Part shown: piece after piece, positions 7,750 to 16,698 of the stretch | Layout of the letters: each line of letters begins with the position of its first letter | Numbering within the stretch: position 1 is the first letter of the stretch | NCBI GenBank assembly: GCA_965248605.1 | Contig: CBDFJV010000007.1 | Location: forward strand, 620,001-684,000 | From: CAUZJF01 sp965248605 | GTDB lineage: Bacteria > Chloroflexota > Dehalococcoidia > Lucifugimonadales > CAUZJF01 | Reading direction: 5' to 3' | Length of the DNA stretch: 64,000 bases | Made by a program: the position numbers and the translations under genes | Notes under the pieces: generated by a model | Database searches by the model: none | What the model saw: only the letters and a program-made list of their open reading frames with translations | Told to the model about the DNA's origin: nothing

Positions 7750-8260
7750 CTACCGAGGGGAACCCCAGCCCTTCCGCTGAGCCACAAAACCGATGACTGC
7801 CCCAACCAATAGAAGCAGGAACAAGAGGTCTGTGCCTAGCAAACCAGAACGTCTTACCAAATCGTCTTCCACGAAACCGAAGATCAGGCGGAGAGGAATG
7901 TAGCCGAACGGCATCAGGGCTAGTGGTCCAACATCCTAGTATTGAAGGGTTCTGAGGTTACGGCTTGGTAGGGGCGGGTTTGAAACCCGCCCTGTCGTCG
8001 TAGCACGCCAATCTCGGCTACCCCTCATTTCAAAGATTTCGGTCTACTAGGAAGTACCAGCGATATCTAGCCGTTAGAGCTCCCAGCGATTTCATACCAG
8101 TCGAATCATATACCATACGCGGGTCTGCGAGGTTCCTCCACCAACGACTAAGCCCGTATGGCGTCCGGGCAGCTCTAGCGGCTCGGCTTACGACGGGTGA
8201 AGAACTGAACTGACCAACTCTGTAGATGGATTCGGCCCAATACAAGTCAACATGCCACAC
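7750..8260 (-). pseudogene. Membrane-protein gene interrupted by 131-bp MITE
   Basis: The frame starts at 8260 and reads to RYRWYF, then enters the MITE and stops a few codons later. Removing 127 bp (one CTAG plus the element) continues the frame as LALMPFGYIPLRLIFGFV and on to a stop at 7750-7752. That gives a 127-aa protein with two C-terminal helices (LIFGFV and DLLFLLLLVGAVIGFV). The exact frame restoration shows this was a gene before the insertion. The N-terminal half is Arg/Trp-rich and resembles no family I know; the real start may be an internal Met. Confidence 0.7.
7920..8050 (-). mobile_element. 131-bp MITE, copy A
   Basis: Identical over all 131 bases to the reverse complement of 24069-24199. 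Both copies are bounded by CTAG. Ends are imperfect inverted repeats (CTAGTAGACC and CTAGTGGTCC). The centre holds a 21-base palindrome (GGGCGGGTTTGAAACCCGCCC). It has no coding capacity. Removing one CTAG plus the insert restores the interrupted gene, so CTAG is the target duplication, or contains it if the true duplication is TA. Confidence 0.93.
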
Positions 8261-8379
8261 CGTGCCTGCGAGCAGTTATCTCGGGAATCATCCGGTTGGC
8301 GGCGATACGTTCAGCGTCGAGGCCGGTCCGCACATACGACAGTTCCTGGCTAAACCGTTTCTCCAGACTCCTGAAGTAT

Positions 8380-9617
8380 TCAAGTGCGTTGGCATGAAGG
8401 GCTTCCATCTCCCGGCGGAGGAACAACCTGCTCCAGGTGCTCGGCCCACTGGTCCATCAGTTCGCGCCGCCTCTCAAACAAGTCTGAACGGAAGTAGGCG
8501 GCTTCGGTTGCGTTGGCTACAACATGAGCGAGGGCCGCCTCCATAACGGCGTGAGGGGCGTCCGTACACTCAGCGGCCCAGTCTCGGAAACTGGAGCGGA
8601 AACCATGTGGCACGCAATCAATCCTAGAGTCTTCAGCAGCTTGAGGTGGGTCATGCCGCTCAGGGGCCTGCCGTTCCGTGATGGGAAGATCAGGCCACTC
8701 CCAGAATCAATATCCTGCGCATGTACCAATATCTCCATAGCTCGGCCAGACAGCGGCACGCGGTGCTCGCGCTCGGTCTTCATTCGCTCAGCCGGGATCG
8801 TCCAGGTTCGGGCGGTCAGGTCAACGTCGCCCCACTCGGCGTTTCGGGCCTCCCCAGATCTCGCCGCCGTCAGAACAAGAAACTCGAAAGAGAGTTTCGA
8901 TACCGCCAGGGCACTGGACTCCCGGACAGCCTTTAGAGCATCCTCGACCTCCGAATAGTGGAGGGCTTTGAAGTGTGCCCTCAACCTGGGCGTCTTGGGC
9001 AGGACTTGGGATAGCGGCTCCCCCGCTGGATTATCTCGCCTGAAGTTGCTAGCTATTGCCCACTTCATCACTGCACTAATTCGTTGCCGCACCCGTCGCG
9101 CCGTCTCGGGCTTTGAAGTCCATATCGGAGTCAATGCCTTGATAACGTCCGCGCTGGCTATCTCATCCACCGGGCTACGACCAAAGTGCGGGAAAACATA
9201 GGTGCTGAGTGTCGCAGTCCACTGCGCGGCGTGCTTTGTGTTGCCCCATGTCGGGCGGTTCAGCTCGATCACTCTCGCGGCAGCCTCGGCGAACGAGGGA
9301 GTGTCCTGATGTTGTGTTCGGGGGTCTTTACCGGAGCGGGCCAGCCTCCGGTTCACCCTTGCCTTCTCCCTGGCCTCACTGAGTGAGACTAGCGGATATC
9401 CACCCAGTCCCAAGTCCGTACTCTTGCCGCCTATTGTGATGCGCTGAATCCAACGCTTCCTGAGCGTCGGTGCAACCACAAGGCACAGGCCGTTCTCGTT
9501 GGGAAAGGTGTGTCTACCGGGCGTCCTGGCCGTTCGTGCGTATGCGTCGGTCAGTCTATTGCTCACATTGTCGTACCAAAATACGTACCAAATATTTGCG
9601 CGGATTACAACGGACAA
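8380..9617 (-). pseudogene. P4-type tyrosine integrase with one frameshift
   Basis: The N-terminal arm-binding domain (YARTARTPGRHTFPNENGL; ITIGGKSTDLGLGGYP), core-binding domain and catalytic domain are all present. The first catalytic Arg region (LVLTAARSGEARNAEW) is in the first frame. Near 8606-8616 the frame shifts; the second frame supplies HGFRSSFRDW (His-x-x-Arg box), the LAH box and the nucleophile Tyr in EAAYFRSDLFERRRELM. The whole reads as about 410 aa, normal for the family. The likely true start is the GTG at 9566. Its place 94 bases from the 3' end of tRNA-Ser, in the same direction, is typical of islands integrated at tRNA genes. Inactive if the frameshift is real. Confidence 0.88.
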
Positions 9618-9710
9618 TCGCGGACTGTAACGGACGCTATTTGAGGCTGGTTAAGGTACAAAGTCAGACATGGCATGGGCTACCGCATACTTGTATTGGG
9701 ATGTCTAATA

Positions 9711-9800
9711 TGGCGGAGAGGGTGGGATTCGAACCCACGATGAGATTGCTCCCATACTGGTTTTCGAGACCAGCGCCTTAAGCCGCTCGGCCACCTCTCC
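9711..9800 (-). tRNA. tRNA-Ser (anticodon CGA)
   Basis: On the minus strand it begins GGAGAGGTGGCCGAGCGG and closes with CCTCTCC, discriminator G and an encoded CCA. The anticodon stem-loop CTGGT-CTCGAAA-ACCAG gives CGA, which reads serine UCG codons. The long variable arm (ATGGGAGCAATCTCAT) is the class II form expected for Ser. The T-loop GGGTTCGAATCCC is intact. Its 3' end is the probable attachment site for the integrase next to it; I found no second copy of the 3' end in the window. Confidence 0.97.
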
Positions 9801-9843
9801 CCTAGGCGAATATTAGTATAGCACCTACGAACCTCACCCCCAG

Positions 9844-9868
9844 CCCCTCTCCGTGCCACGGAGAGGGG
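9844..9868. repeat. REP-like perfect hairpin
   Basis: CCCCTCTCCGT-GCC-ACGGAGAGGGG is an 11-bp perfect stem with a 3-base loop in a C-rich context. It lies 41 bases after the stop of the selenoprotein gene. There is no T-run, so it is a weak terminator at best; dispersed REP-like DNA is the simpler reading. Confidence 0.6.
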
Positions 9869-9908
9869 AGACCGAGCGTCGCGCGGAGGTTGGACTTTTG
9901 GGGTGAGG

Positions 9909-10460
9909 TCAGGGCTTTTCGCGCATGAGCCAGCCCTGGTCTCTGGCGGGGCTGGTGAGCCAGGTCTCGATGTCCCTCTGCCGATTCGCGGGGAACTCGA
10001 CGCCCAGGCCGTCGGCTAGCCGCGTCATGAAGTTGAACGTGCATGTGATCAACACGACCGACAGTATCTGCTCGTCATTCAAGCCGAGGATGCGGAGGTC
10101 CTCGACGTGGGACTCGCGCATCGCGGAGGGGTCGCGGGTGAGCTTGATCGCGTAGTCCAGGATGCCGCGGGTCTGGGGGTCCAGCTGCGCCATGGTGTAG
10201 TCGTGCATGACGTGGCTGGCCATGTCCGGGTCATCCGAGTATTGACGGAGCGCCGCTCCGTGTGCCATCGCTCAGTAGCGACACTTGTTGGCCACCGAAA
10301 CGGCCGTCGCGATCGCCTCCTCCTGGACGCGCGTTAGCTTGGAGGCGCCGAATGTGACCGCCATGTTCATGTCGTAGACGGCCTTCATCGCAGGCGGGTC
10401 GATCGACATCACTTTGATTACGTTGGCGGCGTCGATGTCCTCTTCGCTGATCCACGCCAT
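9909..10460 (-). CDS. AhpD-like selenoprotein (CxxU peroxidase-related protein)
   Basis: Starts at ATG 10460 behind a strong AGGAGGG. The frame reads to NKCRY, meets TGA (10274-10272) and continues in the same frame as AMAHGAALRQYSDD to the stop at 9909. In AhpD-like peroxidase-related enzymes the active site is a Cys-x-x-Cys followed four residues later by His. Here the second Cys position is the TGA, giving C-R-Y-U with His four residues after U. The total of 183 residues is right for the family. A 7-bp stem with a GGC loop begins 10 bases after the TGA. SelB is encoded at 17714. Expected role: thiol/selenol-based hydroperoxide reduction in the cytoplasm. Two separate short genes is the alternative, but neither half would have a complete active site. 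Confidence 0.86.
10245..10261 (-). promoter_or_regulatory. Candidate bacterial SECIS hairpin
   Basis: On the minus strand ACGGAGC-GGC-GCTCCGT forms a perfect 7-bp stem with a 3-base loop that begins with G. There are 17 bases between the TGA and the loop. Bacterial SECIS elements lie just downstream of the UGA inside the coding region, with a G early in the apical loop, and SelB binds them. This hairpin fits that description; binding is not shown. Confidence 0.7.
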
Positions 10461-10544
10461 GTGGCCCTCCTAAAATTGGGGGAGATGTACAAAGAGGCAA
10501 AGTAGCACCGTCACTCAGGGCAGTCAACGGCGCGTGAATTCCGT

Positions 10545-10950
10545 GCGTGGTGGGTCTGTCGGATCATATCCGCTGGCCGTTGGGGATGTCTTTCGACTGG
10601 GCTCAGAGCGACCCTTCGACAAGCTCAGGGTGAGTGGGGTTGGGGCCGCGAGCAGGTCCCCGTTCGTGTTGAGCCCTTCGGTGGACTCAGGACAGGCCCG
10701 TCGAACCACATCCGGGTGGCCGTTGGGGATGTCTTTCGACTGGGCTCAGAGCGACTCTTCGACAAGCTCAGGGTGAGCGGGGGGTTGGGGCCGCGAGCAG
10801 GTCCCCGTTCGTGTTGAGCCCTTCGGTGGACTCAGGACAGGCCCGTCGAACCACATTCGGGTGGCCCTTGAGGATATCTTTCGACGGAGCTCAGAGCGAT
10901 TCTTCGACAAGCTCGGGGTGACCCTTCGACGGGCTCAGGGTGAGCGGGGG
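10545..10950. repeat. Tandem repeat, about 144-bp unit, 2.5-3 copies
   Basis: Marker TGGGGATGTCTTTCGACTGG recurs at about 10581 and 10724, and a diverged copy follows at about 10868, giving spacings of 143 and 145. Each unit contains TTCGACAAGCTCAGGGTGAG and TTCGGTGGACTCAGGACAGG, the outward-facing halves of a common REP-like hairpin. Open frames here are artefacts of the repeat. No gene is seen between 10461 and 11039. Confidence 0.85.
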
Positions 10951-11039
10951 TTTGGCTCAGGAGCGGGTTCTATGGTGCGCTGATATACTTCCGAGGGCTG
11001 CCAGCAAACCCGACAGATTCACATGTCGATGGAGGGCCG

Positions 11040-12146
11040 ATGAAGATCGTCGACGTCTCTACGACGGTACTCCTGAATCCAGGTATCGAGCCTGTCCAGT
11101 ACGGGACCAGTCCGAAGCGCCCTTCGGTGGTGTCCGAAGTCGGCCGGCTGTTCGTGCATATCAAGACCGACGAAGGCTTCGAGGGACTAGGTGTCGGCCA
11201 GGCGTCACCCGGCGTGCGTGAAGTGATATCGAATGCCCTCAGGCCGCTGCTGATCGACGCCGACCCTATGGACATTAGACAGCTCTGGGATGACATGTTC
11301 TGGCTGTCACGCCAGCTCGGGAGCGGCGGGATTGGCGCGCTTGCGATATCGGCCGTGGATATCGGCCTCTGGGACCTGAAGGCGAAGGCGCTGGGCCTCC
11401 CCCTATACAAGCTCATCGGAGCCGTGAGGGACTCAGTGCCGGTGTACGGCAGCGGCGGTGGAACCCACCTGACGAAGGAAGAACTGGTGGCCGAAGCTGC
11501 CGGGTACGTCGAGCGCGGGATTCCCCGAGTGAAGATCAAGGTGGGGAAGGATTTCGGGCGGGCCGAGAAAGAGGACATTGAGCGTGTCGCGGCGGTCCGC
11601 GAAGCAGTGGGCTACGACGTCGCACTCTACGTCGACGCCAACAGCGCTTACCACCCGAAGCAGGCCGTTTACATGGCCAAAGAGTTCGAACAGAACCAGG
11701 TCGGCTGGTTCGAGGAGCCGGTCCTGACCGAGGATGTCGAGGGGCTGGCGCGGATCGTGGAGGCGACCAGCATTCCGATCGCGACGGGCGAGCAAGAGTA
11801 CTCGGTACACGGCTTCCGTGGGTTGCTATCGGCGGCGGCTGTCGACATCGTCCAGCCGGACGTGTTCCGGGTCGGCGGGGTGACCGCGTGGCTGAAGGTC
11901 GCGGACCTCGCTCAGGTCTTCAACCGGCCGGTTGCGCCCCACCTCGCGCCATTAGTACACCTTCATCTAGCGTGCACTATCCCGAACCTCAAGGCTGTCG
12001 AGTACCGCGACATCGACATGGAAACGGACCGGGGTTGGTACCATGACGTTCCGCAACTCAACGGCGGGACGTGGTCGCCCTTCCCTGACAGGCCCGGACT
12101 CGGCCTGGAGCTGGACCCCTACGCGGTCGAGCGGTGGGCCGTCTAG
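11040..12146 (+). CDS. Mandelate racemase / muconate lactonizing enzyme family protein
   Basis: A 368-aa enolase-superfamily enzyme: an alpha+beta capping domain (residues 1-125), then a TIM barrel. The general base motif K165-I-K167 is present. Metal ligands are D199 (VDANSAY), E225 (FEEPV) and E251 (TGEQEY). D274 and H301 (VAPHLAP) form the likely His-Asp pair on the opposite face, as in the mandelate racemase subgroup. These enzymes abstract the proton alpha to a carboxylate, usually racemising or dehydrating sugar acids or hydroxy acids; the substrate cannot be read from sequence. It stands alone between repeats and a zinc-ribbon gene. Confidence 0.93.
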   Translation: MKIVDVSTTVLLNPGIEPVQYGTSPKRPSVVSEVGRLFVHIKTDEGFEGLGVGQASPGVREVISNALRPLLIDADPMDIRQLWDDMFWLSRQLGSGGIGALAISAVDIGLWDLKAKALGLPLYKLIGAVRDSVPVYGSGGGTHLTKEELVAEAAGYVERGIPRVKIKVGKDFGRAEKEDIERVAAVREAVGYDVALYVDANSAYHPKQAVYMAKEFEQNQVGWFEEPVLTEDVEGLARIVEATSIPIATGEQEYSVHGFRGLLSAAAVDIVQPDVFRVGGVTAWLKVADLAQVFNRPVAPHLAPLVHLHLACTIPNLKAVEYRDIDMETDRGWYHDVPQLNGGTWSPFPDRPGLGLELDPYAVERWAV

Positions 12147-12297
12147 GGAGTGCGCGTTTCCTAGTAGGAGTGCACGGGTGTGCTCCGCTGATGCAGGCCT
12201 CCCGCCCACGACACGGCGGTGTTCGCGGTGTTCAAGGAGTTTTGCGGCCGCATCGACGAACCCCTGCAGGCCTGGTGTGCGGCCAAGCGCGATTAGG

Positions 12298-12678
12298 TCA
12301 TCCGTTGCTCACCGCCCGAGGCCTTTCTGCTGGGCTGAAGATATGCCCGCATCGTCTGCAACGGTAGCAGGTGTTGTCCTGTTCCAGTAGCTTGTCCAGA
12401 CGACGGGCCTCGGCTTGGTGACATCGGGGACATGCCAGTGGATTCGAGCGCGAGGACGGCGTCGCGTCTGCTGACGCTGTTTTGTCGGCGACACGCGGCG
12501 TCTCTGACAGCGATTGGCGGCGGCCGGAATCATTGCGCATGGCATCCGGGTTTTTGACTATTCGAGGCCCCCGGAAGGCGACGTTTGGCCGGTGGCCGCA
12601 TTGGATGCAGTACGCCTCATCGCGGTAGGTCGCATCGATATCTCCCGTACAGCGCGGGCAGGCCTTGAGTAGAATCAC
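12298..12678 (-). CDS. Double zinc-ribbon protein
   Basis: The GTG at 12678 is chosen as start because AAGGAAA precedes it and the product then begins VILLKACPRC, matching the start of the related protein at 49273-49521 (MIYFKSCPRC). The 126-aa product has two zinc ribbons: CPRC with CIQCGHRP near the N-terminus, and CPRC with CYRCRRCGHIF near the C-terminus, joined by a Ser/Arg-rich linker. Probably a small nucleic-acid- or protein-binding factor. Function unknown. Confidence 0.75.
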   Translation of the reverse strand: MILLKACPRCTGDIDATYRDEAYCIQCGHRPNVAFRGPRIVKNPDAMRNDSGRRQSLSETPRVADKTASADATPSSRSNPLACPRCHQAEARRLDKLLEQDNTCYRCRRCGHIFSPAERPRAVSNG

Positions 12679-12869
12679 GGCTTTCCTTTCTGCAGGCGGT
12701 TTGACGGGCGAACGCCGGCCGACCTGAGGCGCAGATCCAAATGATAACAGCACTAATGTTCTTAGATTGACGTGTGATATTATGCGCTGCGACGAACGAT
12801 ATTGTCAAGCGTCAAGAGGCAGCCAATGCGGTGCTAGAATGAGCGCGAGTTCAGATGGTCGGTGACGTT

Positions 12870-13238
12870 ATGAATACGAACGAACGGCCCTTTCGAGCGC
12901 TGGCAGACCTAATCAAGGGATCGCGGCTATCGAAGGGGCTGACGCAGAGGCAACTGTCGCGGGCGCTCGACAAGAGCGACGGTTACGTAGGCCACCTGGA
13001 AAGCGGCCGTGTCAGGCCTACGGCAGAGACGCTCAAGGCCCTTTCGATGGTCCTCGGAGTGGTATACGGTCAGCTCGCCGTAGACGCCGGCTATATCACC
13101 CGAGAGGAGTTCGACAGTCCCATCGACGAAGGTCAGCTCGCCCGGCTTTCCGAGGTGAGCGACCTGACGGAGACAGAGTGGGAGTCGGTCAAGGACTTCG
13201 CGCGGTACATACGGAGCCGGCGGACGCCGCCTCGGTAG
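12870..13238 (+). CDS. XRE-family transcriptional regulator
   Basis: The N-terminal 60 residues are a standard HTH: IKGSRLSKGLTQRQLSRALD, then GYVGHLESGRVRPTAETLKA. The C-terminal part is short and helical (LTETEWESVKDFARYIRSRR). ATG 12870 and an in-frame ATG at 12855 are both possible starts. It converges on the ImmA-like gene at 13603-14079, from which a MITE-like element separates it. XRE plus ImmA is a common regulator/protease pairing, so they may once have been neighbours in one unit; that is inference. Confidence 0.85.
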   Translation: MNTNERPFRALADLIKGSRLSKGLTQRQLSRALDKSDGYVGHLESGRVRPTAETLKALSMVLGVVYGQLAVDAGYITREEFDSPIDEGQLARLSEVSDLTETEWESVKDFARYIRSRRTPPR

Positions 13239-13257
13239 GACGCGTGCGGTGGAGGAC

Positions 13258-13587
13258 GGCTTTGCACCAAAGTCGTCTTGCGTAGCCGTGGTTCGACGGG
13301 CTCACCACGAACGTTCTTCAATCTATCGAGTAACTGCTCGGTTTTTGAGGGCCTTGCGGGAGCGCCAGGGCAGGCACGGGGGCACTGCCCCTACGTATGC
13401 AGCAAAGCGAGTTGCTTTCATACGTTTTGTCCGCCCTGCGGATGTATGGTTGCTCACCACGAACGTTCTTCAAGGCTCACCACGAACGTTCTTCAAGGCT
13501 CACCACGAACGTAGCTTGAAAGCTCACCGTTGGTCCTGAGCTCGTCGAAGGACGATTACGGTTTCGGGCCACTTTAAGTGCAAAGCC
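13258..13587. mobile_element. 330-bp MITE-like element with 9-bp target duplication
   Basis: Bounded by GGCTTTGCAC and GTGCAAAGCC, a perfect 10-bp inverted repeat. The bases outside are GTGGAGGAC on both sides (13249-13257 and 13588-13596), a perfect 9-bp direct repeat. Internal sequence includes several copies of CACCACGAACGTTCTTCAAGG and a segment shared with 33042-33603. It has no coding capacity of its own. Confidence 0.85.
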
Positions 13588-13602
13588 GTGGAGGACCGAG
13601 GA

Positions 13603-14079
13603 TCATTGCGGGCGGGGAGAGGTGACCCGCCTCACGAGCGCTATTTTGGCCCTCGGGATTCCGAGCTCGGGCGCGCTGCTTTGCCAGCCCTCAGAGCCCG
13701 CTACGAGGAAGGCCGCGAACTCCTCGGCCTGACGCTCTGCTTTGGTCCGGTTCGGCCACTGCCATCCCGCCAGATAGAAGCTCGTTCCGACGTGAAGGAC
13801 GTGGTGCCCGATCGCGTGGGCGACGTACCACCTGAACCACGGCCTCGACACCCCAGGCCGGACCCCAATGGTCTTGTCGACGATGGCCTCTTGGACGCGG
13901 CCAACGAAGGGGAACGAGACGACCTCGAGGCCGAGCTCGGTTGCCAGCCGCCTGAGGTCCACGGGCAATTGGAGGTCGTGGCGACGCCAAAGCTCGAACG
14001 CGGCGTCCTTTACGTACACACCTGCCTCCGTAGCAAAGAACGTATGTGCTATTCTCGCTGTGCCAGCGACTGTTGTCAA
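13603..14079 (-). CDS. ImmA/IrrE-type protein lacking the catalytic Glu
   Basis: A 158-aa protein resembling the ImmA/IrrE metallopeptidase domain: an N-terminal helical part (LRRLATELGLEVVSFPFVG), then the zinc-site helix, then a C-terminal helix with AERQAEEFAAFLV. The motif that should read HExxH is HAIGHH (WYVAHAIGHHVLHVG): both His remain but Glu is Ala, so normal peptidase activity is doubtful. These proteins usually cleave or sense a partner XRE repressor; an XRE gene lies at 12870-13238 on the other strand. A variant reading is a binding-only pseudoprotease. Confidence 0.75.
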   Translation of the reverse strand: MTTVAGTARIAHTFFATEAGVYVKDAAFELWRRHDLQLPVDLRRLATELGLEVVSFPFVGRVQEAIVDKTIGVRPGVSRPWFRWYVAHAIGHHVLHVGTSFYLAGWQWPNRTKAERQAEEFAAFLVAGSEGWQSSAPELGIPRAKIALVRRVTSPRPQ

Positions 14080-14132
14080 GGGGCTGGTCGGATGATGGCG
14101 GACTGTTTTCTGAGTGTTGCAATGCTTCGATA

Positions 14133-14164
14133 AAGGGGCCCTCGGATCACTCCAAGGGCCCCTT
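14133..14164 (-). terminator. Probable intrinsic terminator
   Basis: AAGGGGCCCT and AGGGCCCCTT form a 10-bp stem with a 12-base loop between the starts and ends of two minus-strand genes. It lies upstream of the MMPL gene's stop at 14185 in the direction of transcription, so it can end that transcript. The T-run is short (CCTTTATC), so efficiency is uncertain. Confidence 0.6.
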
Positions 14165-14184
14165 ATTCAGCATCGAGCGCTCAA

Positions 14185-16468
14185 TCAGTCTATGTGGACC
14201 GGGATGGTCTGAGGGACGCGGCCATCCGGCCGAGCCCGGGCTATGTCCGCTTCCGGAGCCTCCCCGTCGGCAACCTTGGGCAGCCAGTCGAGTGCGTTTG
14301 GCAGGTACCAGTTCCAGTCGCCCAAGAGTTTCATGCTGGCCGGCAGTAGCACCGACCTGATGACCGTGGCGTCGATGAGGACTGCGACCCCGAGGCCGAG
14401 CCCGAACTGCTGCAGACCCACAATGCTCCCCAGGGCGAACGCCCCGAAGACGCCGACCATGATGGCGGCCGCGCTCGTTATCTGGCCCGCGGTTACCTTG
14501 ATGCCTGTGGAGACAGCGTCCTCTGTCGACTGTCCGCCGTCATGCGCCTCCTTGACGCGGTTGAGCAGGAGCATGTTGTAGTCCATGGATAGGCCGAACA
14601 GGATTCCGAACAAGAACAACGGGAGCCACGCTTCGATAACACCGGTCGCCTCCGCGCCCAACAGGCCGACTCCCCAGCCCCACTGGAAGACCATCACTAG
14701 TACTCCGTAGGCGGCGCCCACCGAGAGGAGGTTGAGGATGATCGCCTTTACCGGTATGACTATGGAGCGGAACATGATGGTCATCAGTACGAACGCCAGA
14801 CCCAGTACGAATCCGAACACCCATGGTGCGGTCGCGTACATGTGGTTTTTGAAGTCCAGACTGCCGGCGCTCTGTCCCGTGACGTAGACCTCGGCGTCGC
14901 TGCCGCTGAATGTGGCGGCGACGATCTCCCGCAGGTGTTTGACCGCGGTCTCCGACTGCTTGTCGTCGTCTCCTCCAGCGGTGGGCACCAAGACGATCAT
15001 CGCGTCGCCGGCGTTGTTGGGTCGTTGCAGGAATGGCCCGACGAAGGCGTCGTCATTTCCGACCGTTCTTATCAGTTCGCTTACTCTGCCCGCAATGTCG
15101 TCGCTGTGTATATCGTCGTCGGCGATTACGACTACCGCGGGCTCGAGGACGCCGGTAGCGAAGTGCTCTTCGATCAGCTCGACCGCGCGCCGACCCTCGG
15201 CGCTCTTAGGGATAGCCTCTGACCCGCTGTTGAATCCGAGGTTGAGAGAGGCGACCTGGGATCGCCAGCGCGACGAGTGCGGTGGCGGTGATGGTTGCGA
15301 ACACGGCGGGCCGCGCCAGGACCTTGTCGGCGATCCCGGCCCAAAGACCACCGTCGTCTGCTCTGCTGTCGCGCCCGATTATCGGTACCCGCAGCCTGTT
15401 CACATTGTCGCCAAGGGCTGAGAGCAGCGCCGGCAGGAGCGTGAGCGAGCCGACTACGGCAAGCGCGACGACTATGATAGCGGCCAAGGAAAGGGAGATG
15501 AAGATCGGATTGTCCGTCAGCATCAGGCCGCTCAGGGACAGTAACACGGTGATGCCTGCGTACACGACCGCCCGACCCGTCGTGTTGCTGGCAACGGCGA
15601 TGGCTTCGAGCTTCGGTCGGCCCGCTTTGCGCTCGCTGCGGAACCTGCTGACGATGAAGAGCGAGTAGTCGATACCGACCGCCATGCCCATCAAGAGGAT
15701 CATCTCGCTGTACGAATCCGCTAGCGGAACCGCGTGGCTAACCACAGCGGCGACGGCCGTGGCGCTAAATATGGCCGCGAGCGCCAGCGTCAAGGGAATG
15801 ACGGCGGCTACCACCGCTCGGAATGCGATTAGGAGAATACCCAGCCCGAGCACGAGGGTGACGAGCATTATCGCGGCAAAGTCGCGCTCGACGATCTCGT
15901 CGATCTCCTGCGTGAGCGATTCGTTCCCTGCGATACCTATCTCGAAGTCGCCGGTGCTCTTGTCGGCTTCTCTCACCGCGTCGACGATGGCGTGCACGTT
16001 ATCGGACGCGGAGCCGTCCTTGGTGGCTATGACTACTTCCGCCAGAACGGCTTGCTCGTTAGCCGAGACCATCGCAGGGTCCTGGGTGTCGTAGTAGCTT
16101 TGCGCCGACTCAACTTCCGGCAGCGCACGGAGGCGCTCTATCAGAGCATCAACTGTCGCCCGATACTGTGGGGAGTTGGCGTCCAGTATGGGACTGTGAA
16201 ACACGACCTGCTCTGTGGGGCGGGAATCGTTCTCAAAACGCTCGTCTATCAGGTCGGCGCCAGCGACGGAGTCGCCCTCGCCTCCGTCCCCGTCATAGAG
16301 CTTGGTCTCGACCGTGCTCAGCACGACCATGGCCAGTACGATAGCCACTATGGACCCCGACAGCACCCACCATCGGCGCTTTGCGCTCCATACTGCGACC
16401 CGGGCCGTCGGGGACAGGTTCTCCGCGCCCGGGGCCCCGGTTATCCTGCTCGTTGATGTGTTGGTCAT
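14185..16468 (-). pseudogene. MMPL/RND-family transporter with one frameshift
   Basis: ATG 16468 follows GAGGAGCAAGAG. The N-terminal half has the first helix, a periplasmic domain (residues 55-205) and six helices with the MGMAVGIDYSLFIVSRFRSE motif. Near 15251-15262 one extra base throws the frame; the second frame continues as VASLNLGFNSGSEAIPKSA, a second periplasmic domain and six more helices with FGLSMDYNMLLLNRVKEAH. Together they make a typical MMPL protein of about 760 aa that uses proton flux to export lipids or hydrophobic compounds. Two separate half-transporters is unlikely, because the break lies inside helix-to-domain sequence. It may be a sequencing error or true loss. Confidence 0.9.
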
Positions 16469-16574
16469 CTCTTGCTCCTCCACCACGCGTTGGATTGGGT
16501 ATTCGTGGCAATGAAGCAACAGTAACGCCCGAGTCCCTCCTCTACATCGGCGGAAAGCCCGATTTCTGCCAAGC

Positions 16575-16604
16575 AAGAAGGCTGACCGCCGGGTCAGCCT
16601 TCTT
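16575..16604. terminator. Bidirectional intrinsic terminator
   Basis: AAGAAGGCTGACC-GCCG-GGTCAGCCTTCTT is a perfect 13-bp stem. The A-rich and T-rich ends give a T-tract in either direction. It lies downstream of the methyltransferase gene (stop 16699, minus strand). Confidence 0.8.
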
Positions 16605-16698
16605 ATCGATTCGCTCTAATACCTTTGGTCGTGTCCGATCAGCTTTCGCCACCCATCTCACTCCGTTTCTTGCGCCGACAACATGGCGGACCCATGCG

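Noticed and set aside
8380..8613. A separate 77-aa gene downstream of the integrase
   Set aside because: It encodes the integrase's His-x-x-Arg and Tyr boxes in another frame; it is the displaced end of the same gene.
10272..10460. A separate 62-aa gene ending at TGA
   Set aside because: It stops exactly at the active-site codon of an AhpD-like protein and continues in frame, so it is read as one Sec-containing gene.
10545..10950. Possible CRISPR array
   Set aside because: The period is about 144 bp with no short constant repeat and variable spacers, and no cas genes are present.
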